DNA from: Bacillus mobilis
GTDB lineage: Bacteria > Bacillota > Bacilli > Bacillales > Bacillaceae_G
Length of the DNA stretch: 64,000 nucleotides
NCBI RefSeq assembly: GCF_001884045.1
Contig: NZ_MACF01000046.1
Location: 248,001 to 312,000, forward strand
Direction of reading: 5' to 3'
The notes below the pieces were generated by a model. The model was not told the origin of the DNA. It was given only the letters and a program-made list of their open reading frames with translations, and did no database searches. The translations under genes and the position numbers were made by a program. This document shows positions 56,129 to 64,000 of the stretch, piece after piece (within the stretch, counting starts at the first letter, position 1; each line of letters begins with the position of its first letter).

Positions 56129-56460
56129 GGAATTTAACAAGCGATATGATATTGAAACAAATTCTAACACAATTTTTGGAATTTTGTCTACTGTTTTAAA
56201 ATAAGAAAATTCTAAAGTTTTTTTATTTTTATTATTCGGATTCTTCTGATTTTTTAGGGGGTGAATCGCGGTTAAACATACAAAGAAAATGTACTTGTAC
56301 AGAGATAAGATGATAGTTATGTTATTTGAAAATTCGTCCATATTTTGGAATGAGGAAGGGAATTGGATGGTTCATTTTGAAATAGTAAGTTATTACAAGA
56401 AAGAACAAGATTTCTGTATAAAGATACATAAACTAAGTTTATAGAAATGGGGAATTTCAA
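56129..56460. other. Region upstream of the metE riboswitch and Nudix gene
   Basis: About 330 AT-rich bases with promoter DNA for leftward metE. A 44-codon frame (56310-56444, MIVMLFENSSIFW..) ends 16 bases before the Nudix gene. It lacks a good ribosome site and may be a remnant; it is not called as a gene. Confidence 0.4.
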
Positions 56461-56892
56461 TTGGAACAAAGTACACAAAATATATATTCACCGCCAAAAC
56501 ATATAGTTTCAGCAGCGACAATTGTAATGAATGAACAAAATGAAATCCTATTAATTAAAGGACCTAGAAGAGGATGGGAAATGCCAGGTGGACAAGTTGA
56601 AGAAGGGGAGTCTTTGAAAGATGCTGCAATAAGGGAAACGAAAGAGGAAACGGGTATTGATATTGAGGTTTTAAAATTTTGTGGAGTATTTCAAAATGTG
56701 AACCATTCAATATGTAACACATTGTTTTTAGCTAGACCAGTTGGAGGTAAATTAACGACTACACCAGAAAGTTTGGAAGTAGGGTTTTATCCTATTGAGC
56801 AGGCGTTAGAGATGGTGAATTTTATGAATTTCAGACAAAGAATTGAATATAGCTTGGATGAAAATCGACAACCTTTTTATATAGAGTTTTAA
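56461..56892 (+). CDS. Nudix hydrolase
   Basis: 143 residues. The Nudix box is GGQVEEGESLKDAAIRETKE then ETGI, near residues 43-65, complete for metal-dependent pyrophosphohydrolysis. The N-terminus HIVSAATIVMNEQNEILLIKGPRRGWEMPGG is typical of the MutT/ADP-ribose-type group. It starts with TTG behind ATGGGGAATTT. Monocistronic. Substrate unknown. It differs clearly from the Nudix protein at 31930, so they are not recent duplicates. Confidence 0.85.
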   Translation: MEQSTQNIYSPPKHIVSAATIVMNEQNEILLIKGPRRGWEMPGGQVEEGESLKDAAIRETKEETGIDIEVLKFCGVFQNVNHSICNTLFLARPVGGKLTTTPESLEVGFYPIEQALEMVNFMNFRQRIEYSLDENRQPFYIEF

Positions 56893-56973
56893 GAAATAAT
56901 CTTCCATTATGGGACTATGGTGATGAAGAAATCCTTGTTATATTTTTGAGCGCAGTGAAGTATCTTATAACCA

Positions 56974-57023
56974 AAATTAAACAAGCATAATCCGTCCTAA
57001 ATTAGAACAGGGCTATGCTTGTT
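56974..57023 (-). terminator. Terminator downstream of PadR gene
   Basis: Stem AAACAAGCATA/TATGCTTGTTT enclosing an inner GTCCTAAATTAGAAC helix. It lies 56 bases past the PadR stop used here, but immediately at the stop of the read-through frame (see findings). Confidence 0.75.
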
Positions 57024-57078
57024 TTAGATTATCAAATGAAATAACTTTATTATCTTTTACAGTTGCTTCTTTATAACC

Positions 57079-57636
57079 TCAACCTTCATTTTTATCAATT
57101 TCTGAAAGGCGTCCTGCAACTGCATCTGTAAGGAGGGTGTTTAACCATTGCAATTCAACTGTAATATGTTCAATAACACTTTGTAAAATATATAGTTGTG
57201 CACGTGGGATTTGTCCTTTGCTACAATCATGAATAGTTTGCATTTTATGTAAATATTGAACGGTATCATTTTTCTTTTTTTCTAAAATCGGAACTAACTC
57301 TTGGTCATCACCAAAATGAGCGAAAGAGAGTGCCGAATAAATTGGTTTATATATTTGATTTTTTGCTTCGAATTGTTTTAATAGTAACTTGTGAAATAAT
57401 TGTTTACCTTCTTCTGTTATATGAAAGATTGTTTTATCTGGTCTATTCGTATCTCGAACAATAGTTGTAATACTAATTGCACCTTGCTTTTCTAATTGCT
57501 CGAAGGCGTAATAAAGTGATCCTTTTGCATATTTAATATAACAATCCATTTGTCTTTCTTTCATGATGTGTTGCACTTCATATGGATGTTTATCCCCTTC
57601 GAGTAGCAAGCCGAGAATGACTAATTTCATGCTCAT
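57079..57636 (-). CDS. PadR-family regulator (PadR-s1 with C-terminal dimerisation domain)
   Basis: 185 residues to the first TGA. The N-terminal winged helix contains VILGLLLEGDKHPYEVQHIM and GSLYYAFEQLEKQGAI; the C-terminal Vir-type helical domain contains VQYLHKMQTIHD and IEHITVELQWLNTLL. It lies 90 bases downstream of an MFS exporter gene and is separated from it by a terminator. It probably regulates that exporter. After the TGA the same frame stays open for 21 more codons, ending at the terminator, so the C-terminus may have been shortened by a nonsense change. Confidence 0.85.
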   Translation of the reverse strand: MSMKLVILGLLLEGDKHPYEVQHIMKERQMDCYIKYAKGSLYYAFEQLEKQGAISITTIVRDTNRPDKTIFHITEEGKQLFHKLLLKQFEAKNQIYKPIYSALSFAHFGDDQELVPILEKKKNDTVQYLHKMQTIHDCSKGQIPRAQLYILQSVIEHITVELQWLNTLLTDAVAGRLSEIDKNEG

Positions 57637-57678
57637 GCTATCTCAACTCCTATAAATAAAAACTTTATACATATTATA

Positions 57679-57722
57679 AACGGCATACCCTTTTTCATAA
57701 AGGATATGCCGTTTCTTTTTTC
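57679..57722. terminator. Terminator between MFS and PadR genes
   Basis: Stem AAACGGCATA/TATGCCGTTT with inner CCTTT/AAAGG pairing and T7 on the + strand, A-rich on the left; stops leftward MFS transcription before padR. Confidence 0.85.
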
Positions 57723-57726
57723 TATA

Positions 57727-59268
57727 CTAACTTACTTGCTTTTGTTTTTGTTTCGTTTTTGGACCTGTAAAGAGGCGTTCATTTCCCATAAGTAAAATAC
57801 AAATAATACTTAGTACAGCGGGGATAAGTGCCCAGAAGAATGTGCTGGCAATAGATGTTGCTAGAGCCTCTTTAATACCAGTTAATATTTCAGCTGGTAT
57901 TTTCTCGGTAGCACCTTGTGATAATAAGAAACTTGTGTCTCCACCTTTTGGAGCTAATTTTGCTAGTTCAGGAGGGAATACAGTGTTTAGTTTATCCGTA
58001 AAAGTATGATTTTGAATGGTACCAAAAATTGTTACACCAAGAGTCATACCGAGTGAACGGAAGAATGAGTTTGTTGATGTAGCAGAACCACGGTCTCGCA
58101 TTTCTAACTTGTGGATAGAAGACATACTTAAAACTGAGAACGAGAAACCAACTCCAAGTCCAGTGAGAACCATAAATAGCGTTACAAGTAGACGAGGTGT
58201 ATCCATTGTTAACGTGCTTAGTAAATAAATACCAATTACGAAGAAAACACCAGATACCACCATGATGTTACGATAACTTGTTCGAGAAGCTAACTGTCCA
58301 CCTGTTTGGCTTCCAATTACAGAGCCAACCATCATAGGTGTTAAAATTAATCCAGCATTTGAGGCTGAACCACCGAGAACACCTTGAACGAAGATTGGGA
58401 TATAAACAGTACAGATAATAAAAGCGGCACCATAGAAAAAGGCAACGCCTTGGCTAGCTGCGAATAAAGGCTTTTTAAATAGATGGAAAGAAATGATAGG
58501 TTCAGTTGCTTTTCGTTCTACGAAGAAGAAAATAATAAGCATAATAACAACTGTTGTAAATAAACCGATAATTACAGTGGAATTCCATGCATATTCTTTA
58601 CCGCCAAGTTCTAAGGCAAACATTAAGCACACGATACTAATAACAAGTGTAATAGCGCCAGCCCAATCGATTTTTTGTTTTCTAAATTCTAGAGATTCAC
58701 TGTAGTATTTAGTAATGAAGAAGAAGGAGATAAGTCCTAATGGAATATTAATATAGAAGACCCAATGCCAACTTATATAGTCTGTAATATAAGCACCTAA
58801 TAAAGGACCGAATACACTAGATGTCCCGAAAACCGCACCGAATAGCCCTGTCATTTTTCCGCGCTTTTCTGGTGGGAATATATCGTACATAATTGTAAAG
58901 GCGATAGGCATAAGAGCACCGCCACCGATTCCTTGAATTGCTCTATAAATACTTAGTTGCTCAATACTAGATGCTGTTCCGCAAAGTGCAGAACCGAATA
59001 AGAAAAGAATAAGACCACCAATATAAAAGCGTTTCCGTCCGTACATATCAGAAAGTTTTCCGAAGATAGGCATCCCTGCCATTGTTGCTACCATATATGC
59101 AGACGTGACCCAAACGAACTTGTCAAATCCTCCTAGGTCTCCAACAATCGTTGCCATTGCTGTTGCAACGATTGTATTATCCATTGCCGCCATTAAAATA
59201 CCAAGTAATAAACCTGCAACAACAAATTTTGTATTGTTGGAGTCTGTTTTTGATAATTGAGATTCCAA
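57727..59268 (-). CDS. MFS multidrug exporter, DHA2 (EmrB/QacA) family
   Basis: About 513 residues with 14 membrane segments. Motif A is GKLSDMYGRKRFY near residue 77, motif C-like GGGALMPIAFTIMYD near 122, and the first helix has ILMAAMDNTIVATAMATI (motif D1). It is a proton-coupled drug exporter. The start is TTG behind AAAGGAGGG, 27 codons inside a longer open frame that has no ribosome site. The downstream PadR protein is a likely regulator, and a 16-bp palindrome lies about 120 bases upstream. Confidence 0.9.
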   Translation of the reverse strand: MESQLSKTDSNNTKFVVAGLLLGILMAAMDNTIVATAMATIVGDLGGFDKFVWVTSAYMVATMAGMPIFGKLSDMYGRKRFYIGGLILFLFGSALCGTASSIEQLSIYRAIQGIGGGALMPIAFTIMYDIFPPEKRGKMTGLFGAVFGTSSVFGPLLGAYITDYISWHWVFYINIPLGLISFFFITKYYSESLEFRKQKIDWAGAITLVISIVCLMFALELGGKEYAWNSTVIIGLFTTVVIMLIIFFFVERKATEPIISFHLFKKPLFAASQGVAFFYGAAFIICTVYIPIFVQGVLGGSASNAGLILTPMMVGSVIGSQTGGQLASRTSYRNIMVVSGVFFVIGIYLLSTLTMDTPRLLVTLFMVLTGLGVGFSFSVLSMSSIHKLEMRDRGSATSTNSFFRSLGMTLGVTIFGTIQNHTFTDKLNTVFPPELAKLAPKGGDTSFLLSQGATEKIPAEILTGIKEALATSIASTFFWALIPAVLSIICILLMGNERLFTGPKTKQKQKQVS

Positions 59269-59689
59269 ATATAACCCTCCTTTAATAATAAGTAAACTAT
59301 ATGAAGTTTTGAGTGCAGCGCATAAAAATGTAAAGTATAGTTCTTTCAAATCAATTTACACAAGTGCACAAGCCATAAAGAATATTATAGTCAAATTTGA
59401 CTAAAAGGCAAACTTTTTCTTCCGTCAAAATATTCTGTTGTATGGACTGTGAAAGAGTGAGTAATACTTAATATTGGTATAAAGTCAATGAAGGAAATTG
59501 TAAAAAAATATTTCAGTAAGAATACCGTCTGTGAACAGATGAAAAATGGTTTTTTCTTTACATTGTCGAATAGGATAAAAGGAAGAGTAATAATTATATA
59601 TCGTTTGTAACAAACTTTATTAATATGGTGTAGAGAGGCAGAATAAGGTCGTATGGATATGATGCATCTGAAATGGGGTGAATATTATT
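59269..59689. promoter_or_regulatory. MFS upstream region with palindrome TAGTCAAATTTGACTA
   Basis: About 420 bases between divergent genes. A perfect 16-bp palindrome at 59388-59403 is a candidate operator for the exporter. A 40-codon frame (59488-59610) has no ribosome site and is not called. The rest is AT-rich promoter-type sequence. Confidence 0.5.
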
Positions 59690-60190
59690 ATGAAAATATG
59701 GAAACGAATTTCGGATCAAGGAAGGCGTTCAATACCGCTACAACCGGTGTTATGGATTGATGGCTCAAAAAAGGAAAACGAATGTCCTAATGTAGCAGTT
59801 ACATTGCAAATCCGTAGTATGTATAAAGAAAAATTTTCATATGAACTGACCTATGATGTAAATGACATACTTATTATTCGAATGGAAGTTGAAAATAAAG
59901 GAATGGAAATGATTTCACGAGTTGTAGTAAGTCATATGATTCGAGATTATTTTGCCTATATTCCAAACTCATTAAAGGCTGATAAGGGGATGAGTGAGTT
60001 CCTGTTCCAGCTTGTAAGGTGGCGGATTGATAATTTGTTACCGAATGAGAAGGTGGAACTAATTTGTAAAATAAAAGCAAATAAAGATAAAGCACTTAAA
60101 AACGCATTATTTCAGGCTACATATACATTTCAATATAAAGGAGTATCATATGGTCCACTGCAAACAAATGAAGTTGTAGTGCGGCAATGA
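59690..60190 (+). CDS. Conserved hypothetical protein with DUF11-like repeat
   Basis: About 166 residues. A basic N-terminus (MKIWKRISDQGRRS) without signal peptide is followed by a beta-rich domain. LIIRMEVENKGMEMISRVVVSH and LLPNEKVELICKIKANK resemble the DUF11/conserved-repeat immunoglobulin-like fold (N-x-G and PGExxxxxxxxK pattern). The ATG after GGGGTGAATATT is chosen. Monocistronic with a terminator. Function unknown. Confidence 0.65.
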   Translation: MKIWKRISDQGRRSIPLQPVLWIDGSKKENECPNVAVTLQIRSMYKEKFSYELTYDVNDILIIRMEVENKGMEMISRVVVSHMIRDYFAYIPNSLKADKGMSEFLFQLVRWRIDNLLPNEKVELICKIKANKDKALKNALFQATYTFQYKGVSYGPLQTNEVVVRQ

Positions 60191-60226
60191 AAAAAAGGAA
60201 CCTGTACGAAAGGTTCCTTTCTTTAA
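60191..60226. terminator. Bidirectional terminator
   Basis: Stem AAAGGAACCT/AGGTTCCTTT with 7-base loop between convergent genes. Confidence 0.88.
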
Positions 60227-60456
60227 TGGAGGTTGTGTTTTTTGAGTACTTTTTTTTGCTCGATTCCTTTTTTTCCTACATAATTATTTTTATAACCAAA
60301 ATATAGGATGAAAAGAAAGGAAGCAACATTTACAATAGCGTCTATTTGATCGTTGGTAATAAAGTTCACTCCGAAAGAATTAAACAGTAATTTTAATGAT
60401 AATAGAAAGCCTGCTAGTAAACGTATAATATCTGATAGATTTTCTTTTTGTAGCAT
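60223..60456 (-). CDS. Holin-like small membrane protein
   Basis: 77 residues. LSDIIRLLAGFLLSLKLLFNSFG (hydrophobic), ITNDQIDAIVNVASFLFILYFGY (hydrophobic) and a basic tail (GKKGIEQKKVLKKH) resemble SPP1-type phage holins. The ATG after GAAGAGGTG is used rather than a GTG three codons earlier. No lysin or other phage gene is adjacent, so it is either a relic or a domesticated holin. Confidence 0.65.
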   Translation of the reverse strand: MLQKENLSDIIRLLAGFLLSLKLLFNSFGVNFITNDQIDAIVNVASFLFILYFGYKNNYVGKKGIEQKKVLKKHNLH

Positions 60457-60620
60457 ACAGATCACCTCTTCCTAAAAACGATATATAGTATATATATGAA
60501 ATGGAATAGAAATGGTAGACAAGCTTAAGCGGAAATGTACACTCAATATGTACATTTTTTATTTTGTAGAAAAACATAATTGTTATAGAAACATATATTG
60601 GTATAGAAGGGAGGAAAAGT

Positions 60621-61262
60621 ATGAAACATAAAGGGAAAATTAGTGGATTATTACTTGGGAATACAGTGGCAGTTACAGAATGGATTGCGCTTCAGGATGT
60701 AATTACAAAACTGGATTCGCGATCATTTTATACCGTCTTTATTATTTATATATTGCAAATGATACTCAGCTATTATTTTGGACATTGGTATGATAAAAGA
60801 GCGAGTGGGCGTCTGGATACGGAAGTAGGAGGAATGGCAAGTAATGATTTTGTAGTTGATTTCTTTGAGAAAGTAGCTGCTTTATCAGAGCGGGATTCTC
60901 ATAATATTACAGTGTACATTCTTTCTGTGAAAGAATGGAAAGGACTAAAAGAAACAGTGCAAGAAAAAAAATTGGAGGTGCTAGTACAAAAATTGGAGAG
61001 TACGATTGTAAAGACAATTCGTAAAGGAGATGTCGTTACTAAGTGGGATGAAAATAAGTATGTTATTGTGGCGATTGATAACGGACATGAAAAGTCGACA
61101 ATAACAAACCGATTAATGAAAAGTATTGAAAGCGAAATAGAAAATGGTTTGTTAAGTATAACCCTATTATTTGGAGCTGCTAGTTATCCAATAGAAGGAA
61201 AAACTTTTGAAGAATTGTTAAGAAAGGCACAAAATCAATTGTACCAACATAGGGATTTGTAA
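60621..61262 (+). CDS. Membrane protein with degenerate GGDEF domain
   Basis: 213 residues. Two hydrophobic segments (about 8-25 and 38-55) precede a GGDEF-like domain (about 72-210). The catalytic GGDEF is replaced by DENKY in VTKWDENKYVIVAID, and the metal Asp region reads VYILSVKEW, so cyclase activity is unlikely. The inhibitory RxxD motif is kept (RKGD, five residues before the signature), so it may bind c-di-GMP as a receptor. Start behind GAAGGGAGGAAAAG. Followed by two terminators. Confidence 0.8.
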   Translation: MKHKGKISGLLLGNTVAVTEWIALQDVITKLDSRSFYTVFIIYILQMILSYYFGHWYDKRASGRLDTEVGGMASNDFVVDFFEKVAALSERDSHNITVYILSVKEWKGLKETVQEKKLEVLVQKLESTIVKTIRKGDVVTKWDENKYVIVAIDNGHEKSTITNRLMKSIESEIENGLLSITLLFGAASYPIEGKTFEELLRKAQNQLYQHRDL

Positions 61263-61328
61263 GGAAATGAGTGAAACTTTGATTTAAAGAAATATGAAAT
61301 GAAGAAGTTTTAAATGTAACATTTTTTT

Positions 61329-61372
61329 GACTTTTATTACAAAAAGAACTTTTATTGTAATAAAAGTCTTTA
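61329..61372 (+). terminator. Terminator after degenerate GGDEF gene
   Basis: Perfect 13-bp stem GACTTTTATTACA/TGTAATAAAAGTC, 14-base loop, weak T-tract. Confidence 0.7.
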
Positions 61373-61441
61373 AAAATATATAGAATAAGCATATAATTAT
61401 GATGGATGTGTCAATGCATTTTGCACAATGTGTTTCATTTT

Positions 61442-61480
61442 AAAAGTGTAGAGGAAAGCATGCTCTACACTTTTCCTTTT
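61442..61480 (+). terminator. Second hairpin terminator
   Basis: Perfect 12-bp stem AAAAGTGTAGAG/CTCTACACTTTT, 9-base loop, followed by CCTTTTT. Confidence 0.8.
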
Positions 61481-61583
61481 TAGGGGATAATAAGAATAAT
61501 TGTAAGTTGTTGCAAGGTAGCATTTAAACTGTGTAAAATGAACAAAGAAATTATTTGATAGAAAGCGGAAAGGGAATGATAGA

Positions 61584-61912
61584 ATGATAGACGTGAGAGA
61601 ACAACGAACATCTTTTATCAGGTGAATTATTACTGTTGTTCTTCAAATTATTATGGCTGTGATGAATTCCGTTGTACTTTTATGTAATACATAGTATGAA
61701 CAAGTTTTAAAAAGTGCCAAGTAAAAGTATATGTAAAGATGGATACGAAATTGCTATTGAGCTCAAAGACGTAAAATGTAATTTCAAGTAATACAATTTG
61801 ACAAGTATTAATAAATAATATCAATGATTTTCGTAAAAAAGGTGCGAGTGTGGAGTTTATAGAAGGATATATAATTTTCATAGCTTTTTACACGATGATC
61901 GTATATAAGTAG
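61584..61912 (+). pseudogene. Decayed ORF remnant in three frames
   Basis: Behind AAAGGGAATGATAG there is an ATG reading MIDVREQRTSFIR, a TGA, then IITVVLQIIMAVMNSVV with a second stop in the same frame. About 40 codons on, a coherent segment KDGYEIAIELKDVKCNFK appears in the next frame, and NDFRKKGASVEFIEGYIIF continues in the third frame to a TAG nine bases before ykyA. The segments look like one small membrane or signal-peptide protein broken by two stops and two frameshifts. The parent family was not recognised. Confidence 0.5.
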
Positions 61913-61921
61913 GAGGAAAAG

Positions 61922-62584
61922 ATGTTGAAGTATAGTAAATTAGCAATTGTAACTGCATTATCAATGACTTTATTAGCCGGTTGTTTCGGGCCGAAACCAG
62001 AAGAGGAATTATATGTTGCGTTTGAAAATGCTGCAAAGCAAGAAAAAACAATGTTTGAAGATGCAAAAAAACTTGAAACTTTAGAGAAAGAGGGACAAGA
62101 ATTATATAACCAGATTGTTCAAGAGGGAAAAGATAATAATCAAACTGTTAAGGAAAAACTGAATCAAGCAGTGAAAAATACAGATGAACGAGAAAAAGTG
62201 CTTACAAAAGAAAAAGAATCTTTAAATAAGGCACAAGAAGAAGTGAAATCAGCAGATAAATATGTGAAGAAAATTGAAGATAAGAAATTGAAAGATCAAG
62301 CGGATAAAGTGAAAAGTACATATGAGAAACGACATGATTCATTTAACAAAATGTATGATAGCTATGGTAAATCGTTAAAACAAGAAAAAGAATTATATAC
62401 AATGCTACAAGATAAAGGTACAAAATTAAAAGATATTAGTGAAAAAGTAAAAGTAGTAAATCAATCTTATAAAGATATTGAATCAGAAAAAGATAAGTTT
62501 AATGAATTTACGAAATCTTATAATACAGAAAAAATAGCTTTTTATAAACAAGCAAATATTAAAATTAAAGAAGAGAAAAAATAA
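61922..62584 (+). CDS. ykyA: YkyA-family lipoprotein
   Basis: 220 residues. A lipoprotein signal with lipobox LLAGCF (Cys near residue 21) is followed by an almost wholly helical, Lys/Glu-rich coiled-coil body (LETLEKEGQELYNQ, KVLTKEKESLNKAQEEV). This matches the YkyA putative cell-wall-binding lipoprotein family. Start behind TAGGAGGAAAAG. It ends at a terminator shared with convergent ykyB, the neighbouring gene also in B. subtilis. Confidence 0.88.
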   Translation: MLKYSKLAIVTALSMTLLAGCFGPKPEEELYVAFENAAKQEKTMFEDAKKLETLEKEGQELYNQIVQEGKDNNQTVKEKLNQAVKNTDEREKVLTKEKESLNKAQEEVKSADKYVKKIEDKKLKDQADKVKSTYEKRHDSFNKMYDSYGKSLKQEKELYTMLQDKGTKLKDISEKVKVVNQSYKDIESEKDKFNEFTKSYNTEKIAFYKQANIKIKEEKK

Positions 62585-62626
62585 AACAGTTTGGCCTACA
62601 ATTGGCCAAACTGTTTTATTTTTTTG
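62579..62626. terminator. Bidirectional terminator between ykyA and ykyB
   Basis: Perfect 16-bp stem ATAAAACAGTTTGGCC/GGCCAAACTGTTTTAT with 7-base loop and T-tract. Confidence 0.95.
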
Positions 62627-63074
62627 TATAAGTACGACTATACCATGGGACAGGTTCACTTAATTTTTTCTCTTGTTTCAGTGCTTCAGGACCAATATAA
62701 TCTTGAAGTGTCTTTTTTGCTACTGTTAAAGATAAGTTTGTTTTCGGATTTCGATAGGAGGATTCAAGATGACCAAGATGTGGTAGGATTCGAAAATCTT
62801 CTTTTGTAGGAGGAATATGGAAAAAATAATCACCTAAACGGATAAGAACATCCGATTGTTGTTGGCTAAAGCGTGGATTTCTAGAAAAATGTAATCCTTC
62901 TTTAATAGCTTTTTTTTCAGCAATTAAGCGTTCTAAAGCCGTCTTTTTTAACCAATATAAATACTTCGGATTAGTTGCAGCTTTAGCATGACGATTCACA
63001 ACGAAAATAGATTGAGCTAGTCGATTAATAGAATGTTGGTTTTGTAATTGAGATTGTGGTTGTGAAGGTTTCAT
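62616..63074 (-). CDS. ykyB: YkyB-like protein
   Basis: 152 residues, soluble and basic. AQSIFVVNRHAKAATNPKYLYWLKK near residue 20, followed by ALERLIAEKKA and LGDYFFHIPPTKEDF, match the YkyB family, conserved in Bacillus and of unknown function. Start behind GAAAGGAGATTCC. Convergent with ykyA. Confidence 0.88.
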   Translation of the reverse strand: MKPSQPQSQLQNQHSINRLAQSIFVVNRHAKAATNPKYLYWLKKTALERLIAEKKAIKEGLHFSRNPRFSQQQSDVLIRLGDYFFHIPPTKEDFRILPHLGHLESSYRNPKTNLSLTVAKKTLQDYIGPEALKQEKKLSEPVPWYSRTYTKK

Positions 63075-63251
63075 ATGGAATCTCCTTTCAATTTTTCATT
63101 ATTATAACATAAATAAAATAGATTTTTATTATATGCAAAAAGTGATTGTATATATTTTCAATATTAAAGCAATATTGTTACAAAAAACAACTATTTTGTA
63201 TAATAGTAATAGAATGTGCTTTAGAAATTTGATAATGAAAGAGTGAGAAGT

Positions 63252-64000
63252 TTGAAAGAAATATTAAAACAGCAATATGCCATTATAGATATTGGATCTA
63301 ATACAATGCGTTTAGTTATTTATGAAAAGCAAAACGGAGGTTTTTATAAGGAGATTGAAAATACGAAAGTGGTTGCTCGGTTAAGGAATTATTTAATCGA
63401 TGGTGTGTTGATTGAAGAAGGAATAGACGTGTTGTTACGAACATTATTTCAATTTCAAGAAAGTACACGATTCCACCAGTTGCATCATGTACTTTGTGTT
63501 GCAACAGCAACAATTAGACAGGCCGAGAATCAAGAGGCTATTAAAAAGCTTGTTGAAGGACAAACAGACTTTACTCTTAGAGTATTATCAGAATATGAGG
63601 AAGCACGTTACGGCTATTTAGCGGTTATGAATTCAACTTCGTTCTCTGAAGGAGTTACAGTAGATATTGGTGGAGGAAGTACGGAAGTTACATACTTTCG
63701 AAATAGAGAAATTTTAGAGTACCATAGCTTTCCTTTTGGAGCACTTTCTTTAAAGCAACAATTTATTAAAGAGGATATACCTACTAAAGACGAATTGGAA
63801 AAGATTCAAACGTACTTAGAATATCAATTTCGAACATTACCATGGTTAATTGATAAGAAATTGCCTCTTATTGCAATTGGTGGTAGTGCGAGGAACTTAG
63901 TGAAAATCCATCAAAATTTAATTTGTTATCCTATAGCAGGGGTACATTTATATAAAATGAAAGAAGAAGATATTAAACATGTGAAAGAAGAATTGGAAGC
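63252..64000 (+). CDS. ppx: Exopolyphosphatase (Ppx/GppA family), 3' end beyond window
   Basis: The frame is open to the window end (about 249 codons seen). The N-terminus reads YAIIDIGSNTMRLVIYE, the ASKHA phosphate-1 loop; VATATIRQAENQ and LSEYEEARYGYLA follow; VDIGGGSTEVTYF near residue 138 is the second phosphate loop; IGGSARNL appears near the edge. It removes terminal phosphates from polyphosphate or pppGpp. It starts with TTG behind AGTGAGAAG. In B. cereus relatives ppk follows; here that would be outside the window. Confidence 0.9.
   Translation, partial: MKEILKQQYAIIDIGSNTMRLVIYEKQNGGFYKEIENTKVVARLRNYLIDGVLIEEGIDVLLRTLFQFQESTRFHQLHHVLCVATATIRQAENQEAIKKLVEGQTDFTLRVLSEYEEARYGYLAVMNSTSFSEGVTVDIGGGSTEVTYFRNREILEYHSFPFGALSLKQQFIKEDIPTKDELEKIQTYLEYQFRTLPWLIDKKLPLIAIGGSARNLVKIHQNLICYPIAGVHLYKMKEEDIKHVKEELE

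Noticed and set aside
56310-56444. 44-codon ORF before the Nudix gene
   Set aside because: No convincing ribosome site and no recognised family; length is within chance for this AT-rich DNA.
59488-59610. 40-codon ORF between MFS and DUF11-like genes
   Set aside because: No ribosome site; sequence looks like open AT-rich DNA.

Overview
The window is a low-GC Firmicute chromosome that matches the Bacillus cereus group (B. cereus, B. thuringiensis, B. anthracis). The grounds are near-identity of recognised proteins such as the 558-residue oligo-1,6-glucosidase, YjcZ/YkyA/YkyB/YpuF-type Bacillus families, sporulation genes, and copies of a ~156-bp repeat with TTTAT ends that I recognise as bcr1. 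Genes use strong AGGAGG-type ribosome binding sites, several TTG/GTG starts, and almost every transcription unit ends in a clear intrinsic terminator. I see no rRNA, tRNA, CRISPR array, insertion sequence or prophage; a lone holin-like gene is the only phage-like item.

Layout. 1-3.7 kb: end of the riboflavin locus (ribT), a DUF309 gene, a YjcZ peptide, scpA and scpB (condensin partners), and a secreted metallo-beta-lactamase-fold protein. 3.7-6.5 kb: GlcNAc use, nagA-nagB-nagR, with a palindromic operator in front. 6.5-13 kb: a HAD phosphatase, then the glucose PTS: glcT antiterminator, ptsG with a RAT-type leader, ptsH, ptsI. 13-19 kb: small spore or membrane proteins, a nitroreductase with an operator, an active-looking GGDEF protein, a serine beta-lactamase-like hydrolase and a 3-hydroxyisobutyrate dehydrogenase-like protein. 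19.3-27.2 kb: the complete methionine salvage block (mtnD, B, X, W leftward; mtnE; mtnU; mtnK, A rightward), with a SAM-I riboswitch in front of mtnW and another in front of mtnK.

27.2-38.5 kb: bcr1 repeats, a YvrJ-type peptide, an SDR, a PadR-HAAS membrane operon with three regularly spaced operators, a zincin, two small Nudix/unknown genes, a thiolase, an ATPase, lipoproteins, an RDD protein and a truncated SDR. 38.5-48.5 kb: a maltodextrin regulon (msmX-type ATPase, malL, neopullulanase, malE-F-G, malR) studded with CRE/LacI-family operator sequences. 48.5-64 kb: patA, a KinB-like sensor kinase, a MerR-like coiled-coil protein, a NucB nuclease with a ComJ/Nin-type inhibitor, metE under a cobalamin riboswitch, a Nudix protein, PadR plus an MFS exporter, a degenerate GGDEF protein, a decayed ORF, ykyA, ykyB and the start of ppx.

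The most notable non-coding observations are: all four bcr1 copies sit at the U-tract of an intrinsic terminator and show covarying stems; three ~21-bp palindromes spaced ~31 bp apart cover the PadR promoter; a competing hairpin overlaps the mtnK SAM-riboswitch terminator; a U-tract-free stem-loop lies between malE and malF; and a perfect 20-bp inverted repeat precedes malR. All assignments are from reading the sequence and recalled family knowledge; no search was run.
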